A stretch of DNA of 64,000 nt from Pseudochelatococcus contaminans (GTDB taxonomy: Bacteria; Pseudomonadota; Alphaproteobacteria; Rhizobiales; Beijerinckiaceae). The notes beneath the pieces were generated by a model. The model searched no databases. It was not told the origin of the DNA and was given only the letters and a program-made list of their open reading frames with translations. Positions 60,143-64,000 of the stretch are shown here, in pieces. The stretch covers positions 806,001 through 870,000 of the forward strand of contig NZ_JACICC010000001.1 in NCBI RefSeq assembly GCF_014195635.1, read 5' to 3'. The number at the start of each line of letters is the position of its first letter. Position 1 is the first letter of the stretch. Position numbers and translations under genes: made by a program.

Positions 60143-60168
60143 GAAAAAGGGCGCCCCGAAGGCCGCCC
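60143..60168 (-). terminator. Terminator of wrbA
   Basis: GGGCG-C-CC stem (60149-60156) with GG-C-CGCCC (60161-60168), one internal mismatch, then TTTTTCG on the minus strand. It lies about 60 bp after the wrbA stop. Confidence 0.75.
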
Positions 60169-60225
60169 ATTCTCGTGACAATGCTCGCAAAACGCACAGA
60201 TAGCGCCTCGGCTTGAAAAGAAGTA

Positions 60226-60828
60226 TCAGGCCTTAAGCTTGGCAGCCAGCTTGGCGACATAAGCGCCCTGGAATTTCGCGCCATCGAGATCGACCTGCGA
60301 CGGCTGACGGCTGCCATCCGAAGCAGCAATCGTCGTTGCGCCATAGGGAGAGCCGCCGACGATTTCGTCCAGACGCGTCTGGCCATCGAAAGAGTAAGGC
60401 AGACCAGCGATGACGAAGCCGTGATGCAGCAGCGTCGGCAGGAAGGTAATGAGGGTCGACTCCTGCCCGCCGTGCTGGGTGGCGGTGGAGGTGAAGACGG
60501 AGCCAACCTTGCCGATCAGCGCGCCCTTGGCCCACAGGCCGCCCGTCTGATCGAGGAAGGAGCGCAGCTGCGAGGTAACCGAGCCGAAGCGGGTCGGCGA
60601 ACCGAAGATGATGGCGTCGTATTCAGGCAGTTCCTCGACTGTGGCGATCGGAGCCTTCTGATCGAGCTTGAAGTGAGCCTTGCGGGCGATTTCTTCCGGC
60701 ACGGTTTCCGGCACGCGCTTCACAACGGCTTCCGCGCCCTCGGCGGCAGCGCCTTCGGCGACCGCGTAGGCAAGCTGCTCGACATGACCATAGGTGGAAT
60801 AGTAAAGGACAAGAACTTTCGCAACCAT
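60226..60828 (-). CDS. wrbA: NAD(P)H:quinone oxidoreductase WrbA
   Basis: A 200-residue flavodoxin-like enzyme ([15 protein letters not shown] loop; [24 protein letters not shown]) of the WrbA family, which reduces quinones by two electrons and protects from redox stress. ATG 60828 with AAAGGAG upstream fits; an in-frame start 96 bp further up is not supported. Divergent from the LysR gene. Confidence 0.94.
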   Translation of the reverse strand: MVAKVLVLYYSTYGHVEQLAYAVAEGAAAEGAEAVVKRVPETVPEEIARKAHFKLDQKAPIATVEELPEYDAIIFGSPTRFGSVTSQLRSFLDQTGGLWAKGALIGKVGSVFTSTATQHGGQESTLITFLPTLLHHGFVIAGLPYSFDGQTRLDEIVGGSPYGATTIAASDGSRQPSQVDLDGAKFQGAYVAKLAAKLKA

Positions 60829-61035
60829 CGCAGGTGCTCCTTTCAGGGACAGGTGCGGCAACATATCATCGTTGGATGGTCTGACAGCAGGTAAGTCCGC
60901 AGACCGTTGCTTGCAAATTTGCAAGGAACGGGAAACGATGACACCATTGCCACCGTGCTCCGGGAATGGTCAAAATGGCCATCACTTCCGCCCTCGCACT
61001 CCGCTCCCATATTGTCCTGAACAGAAGGCCCATCC

Positions 61036-61992
61036 GTGCAGCACCGTCATCCTGTCACAAGTGACTCGACAAGCCGTCTTTCCTGGGACGATTTCAGGCT
61101 CGTCCGCGCCATCTGCGACAGCGGCTCGCTCACCGGCGCAGCAGAGGCGCTGGGCGTCAACCACTCAACGGTGTTCCGCCGTCTGGCCGCGCTGGAGGAT
61201 CTGCTCGGGGTCAAACTTTTCGACCGGCACCGCTCCGGCTACATACCGACACCGCCGGGCGAGGAAATGCTCGCCATCTCGGAGCGTTGGGCGGACGATG
61301 TTTCGGCGCTGGGGCGCATGTTGATGGGTTGCGGAGATGCCCCCGCCGGCGAATTACGCATCACAACGAATGACACGCTGCTGATGCACATGCTGATGCC
61401 GATCTTTGCCGGATTTCGTGAAACCTATCCGAGAATACGGCTGGAGATTCTGCTCTCCAACCAATTGCTGAACCTGTCGCGCCGCGATGCCGATATCGCC
61501 ATTCGCGCCACCGACAATCCGCCCGAAACGCTGGTCGGACGCCGTCTCGCCACGCTGGCCTGGGCTTTATACGGACGGCGCTCTGACTTCGGCGACGAAA
61601 CCGTCGGCATCGAAGACCTGACGGGCAGGAATTGGGTGCTGATGAATGATCATTTTGCCTCGATGAAGGCCGTGCGCTACGTCACCGAAACCGTTCCGCA
61701 GGAGCGGATCGCCTACCGGGTCAACAGCGTGCTTGGTCTGTCGGAAGCTGTGCAAGCGGGCATCGGCATCGGCCCCCTGCCCTGTTTCATCGCGGATACC
61801 CAGCCATCCCTGCGGCGGCTGATGCCCCCCAACAGCGATTTCGCCACAAGTCTCTGGCTGCTGACCCATGCCGACCTGCGGCGTTCGGTGCGCGTGCGTG
61901 CATTTCTGGACTACGCTGCGGCAGCGATCAGCCGGCTGCAACCGCTCCTTGAAGGCACCATGCAACCCGCTTCGCAACCCATCCCTGCGTGA
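61036..61992 (+). CDS. LysR-family transcriptional regulator
   Basis: A 318-residue LTTR. The winged HTH is at about 16-75 (DFRLVRAICDSGSLTGAAEA; HSTVFRRLAALEDLLGVKLF) and a substrate-binding effector domain follows. GTG start at 61036. It is divergent from wrbA (207 bp), the usual arrangement for an LTTR and its target, so it may control wrbA; the effector is unknown. No clear T-N11-A box stood out. Confidence 0.88.
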   Translation: MQHRHPVTSDSTSRLSWDDFRLVRAICDSGSLTGAAEALGVNHSTVFRRLAALEDLLGVKLFDRHRSGYIPTPPGEEMLAISERWADDVSALGRMLMGCGDAPAGELRITTNDTLLMHMLMPIFAGFRETYPRIRLEILLSNQLLNLSRRDADIAIRATDNPPETLVGRRLATLAWALYGRRSDFGDETVGIEDLTGRNWVLMNDHFASMKAVRYVTETVPQERIAYRVNSVLGLSEAVQAGIGIGPLPCFIADTQPSLRRLMPPNSDFATSLWLLTHADLRRSVRVRAFLDYAAAAISRLQPLLEGTMQPASQPIPA

Positions 61993-63219
61993 TCACGTCT
62001 GTCCGGGTTTGAGCTTGTAGAAGATGTGGCGGCCGATCACGTCCATTTTCTTCAGCCGGCTCGCCCAGAAGGGGCGCACATAATTGGCGTGGTAGTGCGT
62101 GGAGCCACCCACTTCGGCGTTGTACATCGTCCCGGCCATCACCTGATCGGCCACGCGCACAGCCGTCCGCCAGGAATGCTGATCCGTAATCCGCAACGAC
62201 CGCCCCTCGCAGGCGAATGAGAACTGGCAGGCCTTGAACCGATGGCGGTTCTGATACACCACGCCGCAGACGCTGGACGGATACAGGCCGCTCTTGACGC
62301 GGTTCAACACTACCTGCGCCACCGCCGCCTGTCCCGCCTCGGCCTCGCCGCGCGCTTCGAAATAAACAGCCTCGGCAAGGCACTGCGCCTCGCGCTGCAT
62401 GTTGCCCGCCTTGATCAGGTGCGTGTATCCAGCGGTTACCGGCCCTGATTTGACGATAGCCGACATATTACCGAAGGTCTGTCCCGGCTGGAGCGAAACA
62501 GGCGCGGCAGCGATCTCAACCGGAATGATTTCCGCCGGAACGGGTGTTACCGACGCAAGCGCCTCTGCCGCTGCCGTCGCGGGTGTAGAGCCGTCGCTCA
62601 GCATGATGATCGTGCCAGCTGCCCGTACATAAGCCGGTGTGGTGCGCGGGGCGAGCGCGTGGCGAATGGCAATCGCCTCTTCGTCGCTGATCTCCTCCAT
62701 CGTCCACATTTCATCGGCAGTGGGGATTTCCGTCGTGCCTTCCATCAACAACGTTGGCGGTAGCAATTCGATGTCGCGCGCCAGCAGCGCCTGAGAAAAT
62801 GCACCACGGCCCAAAGTCGCCGCCCTTGCGCTACGACTGATCGTGGCTGGAAGCGCCGTCAGGGGTGCGCCTTTCTTCGTCCGCACGGTTTCTGGCCATC
62901 CAGTGGAACCTTGCTTGATCTCATCGCGCAACGGAGGGGTTTCTTCGTCGGCGGACGCGAACGTCAACGATGCCGATCCGATGGATGCCTGCACTGCGGG
63001 TGAAGGCAGGCCGATCATGCTGGCCGTCGCCCGCGTGACACCGGGAACGATATCTGCATCCGTGAGTGCCATGGTTCGTGACACGTGTGACAGGCTGATG
63101 CCGGTCACATCCGTTTGCTGGCCGGCTGTCGCCGTGAATGATACCAGCATGCCACCAGCCAAGGCCCAAGGCGCAGCCGTGGCAAAAGCCCATACAATTC
63201 CGGATCGACGTCGACGCAT
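61993..63219 (-). CDS. SleB-like cell-wall hydrolase
   Basis: A 408-residue protein. A basic N-terminus and hydrophobic segment (IVWAFATAAPWALAGGMLVSF) indicate export or membrane anchoring; a long low-complexity region follows, and the C-terminal hydrolase_2 domain (about 285-408) has the SleB/CwlJ pattern CLAEAVYFEARGE, RVKSGLYPSSVCGVVYQNR, FSFACEG and GSTHYHANYVRPFW. SleB-type enzymes are lytic transglycosylases with a catalytic glutamate (EARGE). ATG 63219; GTG 63225 is an alternative. Convergent with lysR, whose stop is at 61992. Confidence 0.87.
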   Translation of the reverse strand: MRRRRSGIVWAFATAAPWALAGGMLVSFTATAGQQTDVTGISLSHVSRTMALTDADIVPGVTRATASMIGLPSPAVQASIGSASLTFASADEETPPLRDEIKQGSTGWPETVRTKKGAPLTALPATISRSARAATLGRGAFSQALLARDIELLPPTLLMEGTTEIPTADEMWTMEEISDEEAIAIRHALAPRTTPAYVRAAGTIIMLSDGSTPATAAAEALASVTPVPAEIIPVEIAAAPVSLQPGQTFGNMSAIVKSGPVTAGYTHLIKAGNMQREAQCLAEAVYFEARGEAEAGQAAVAQVVLNRVKSGLYPSSVCGVVYQNRHRFKACQFSFACEGRSLRITDQHSWRTAVRVADQVMAGTMYNAEVGGSTHYHANYVRPFWASRLKKMDVIGRHIFYKLKPGQT

Positions 63220-63335
63220 GGCCACAACTCAACTTGACGAAATCTTTTCATGGTTATCGGTCGTCAAGGTTGAGGCTTGGTTAAAAAGAGTGCGAGAAAA
63301 CGAACGGCATTGCTCGCTGACTGTTTTATCGCGAA

Positions 63336-63380
63336 TTAAAAACAAGCGGGCGCGGTTGCCAATCAAGGCAGCCGCGCCCG
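63336..63380 (-). terminator. Terminator of the pyruvate phosphate dikinase gene
   Basis: CGGGCGCGG-TTGCC (63347-63360) pairs with GGCA-GCCGCGCCCG (63367-63380), one mismatch; on the minus strand it is followed by CTTGTTTTTAATT. It lies about 26 bp after the stop of the dikinase gene. Confidence 0.88.
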
Positions 63381-63405
63381 TAAAATGATGAGTCGAGGGT
63401 GGCGA

Positions 63406-64000
63406 TCAGGCCTGCCCTTCGGCCTTTACGTTGAGAGCAGCCTGTGCAGCGGCAAGGCGGGCAATCGGCACGCGGTATGGCGAGCACGAAACGTAATCCA
63501 GGCCGGTTTCTTCACAGAAGGCGATCGTAGCCGGATCGCCGCCGTGTTCGCCGCAGATGCCGAGCTTGATGCCGGGACGCGCTTCGCGGCCATTGCGGGC
63601 AGCGAGCGCGACCAGTTCGCCAACGCCCTCGCGGTCGATGGTGACGAAGGGATCCGTTGCGAGAATGCCCTTCGCAACATAGTCCCCAAGGAACGTGGAG
63701 GCGTCGTCGCGGCTGATGCCAAGCGTCGTCTGTGTCAGATCGTTGGTGCCGAAGGAGAAGAACTCCGCCGTCTTTGCGATATCGCCGGCACGCAACGCCG
63801 CGCGGGGCAGTTCGATCATGGTGCCGACATAATAGTCGAGCGTCACACCGGTTTCCTGCGCCACTTCCTTGGCAACGGCATCGATGCGAGCCTTGGTCAG
63901 ATCCAGCTCGGCACTGGTCATGACGAGCGGAACCATGATTTCCGGCTTGATCGTCTCCCCGGTTTCCTTGGCCACCTGCGACGCAGCCTCGAAAATAGCG
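63406..64000 (-). CDS. ppdK: Pyruvate, phosphate dikinase, C-terminal part (5' end outside window)
   Basis: The minus strand is open from 63406 to the window end, giving about 197 residues of the PEP/pyruvate-binding TIM barrel. Signature blocks: [51 protein letters not shown] and [15 protein letters not shown] with the catalytic cysteine. The wording matches PPDK more than PtsI or PEP synthase. It interconverts pyruvate/ATP/Pi and PEP/AMP/PPi. The upstream part of the gene lies beyond 64000. Confidence 0.94.
   Translation of the reverse strand, partial: AIFEAASQVAKETGETIKPEIMVPLVMTSAELDLTKARIDAVAKEVAQETGVTLDYYVGTMIELPRAALRAGDIAKTAEFFSFGTNDLTQTTLGISRDDASTFLGDYVAKGILATDPFVTIDREGVGELVALAARNGREARPGIKLGICGEHGGDPATIAFCEETGLDYVSCSPYRVPIARLAAAQAALNVKAEGQA

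Overview
The window is about 64 kb of GC-rich chromosomal DNA made of tightly packed, mostly housekeeping genes. It looks alphaproteobacterial, most probably order Hyphomicrobiales (Rhizobiales). The evidence is a DivK-type response regulator, the order tatABC-serS-surE-pcm-(LysM/M23)-(DUF815 ATPase)-yajC-secD-secF, the set rne-amidase-PBP1A-prfB, clpS-clpA with a phasin, a GAAC-N7-GAAC SOS box, and small DUF1489, DUF3572 and Mth938 proteins. Hfq carries the TWFDNF variant, which I associate more with Xanthobacteraceae/Beijerinckiaceae-like lineages than with Rhizobium or Brucella; this is only a hint. No tRNA, rRNA, CRISPR array, insertion sequence or prophage was seen.

Layout. 1-2540: glycerophosphodiesterase (cut by the window edge), RidA, DUF3572, divK and rpmG. 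2877-7615: Tat translocase, serS, surE and pcm. 7845-14654: NlpD-like protein, DUF815 ATPase, then a yajC-secD-secF operon ending in homologues of the mitochondrial complex I assembly factors NDUFAF3 and NDUFAF6. 14631-19882: trmFO and uvrA, with ssb divergent across a LexA-type box. 19971-28010: mazG convergent to hfq-hflX, then prfB with a programmed +1 frameshift, PBP1A and an AMIN amidase. 28071-31582: rne behind a leader of up to about 1 kb. 31752-36044: clpS, clpA, a small membrane protein, and a phasin with a candidate PhaR-type operator. 36199-42941: DD-carboxypeptidase, a membrane J protein, lipB, a cysteine-free sirtuin, metF and an ArsR-methyltransferase regulator. 43195-47539: Hsp20, ABHD10-like hydrolase, glycosyltransferase, infC starting at AUU, and sseA. 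47566-54020: polar amino-acid ABC transporter without its ATPase, CoA-transferase scoAB, a DUF1612-type HTH protein and AzlCD. 54024-64000: ligA, recN, CorA, TsaC/Sua5, WrbA, a LysR regulator, a SleB-like hydrolase and the C-terminal end of pyruvate phosphate dikinase.

The themes are protein export (Tat, Sec), envelope growth and division (DivK, NlpD-like, PBP1A, amidase, DD-carboxypeptidase, SleB), DNA repair (uvrA, ssb, recN, ligA), RNA control (hfq, hflX, rne) and protein quality control (clpAS, pcm, hsp20, J protein). I see no obvious defence island or new biosynthetic cluster. The most interesting material is regulatory: the frameshift in prfB, the AUU start of infC, the phasin operator/promoter, tandem repeats before the methionine-pathway regulator, the rne leader, and the Sec plus complex-I-assembly operon.
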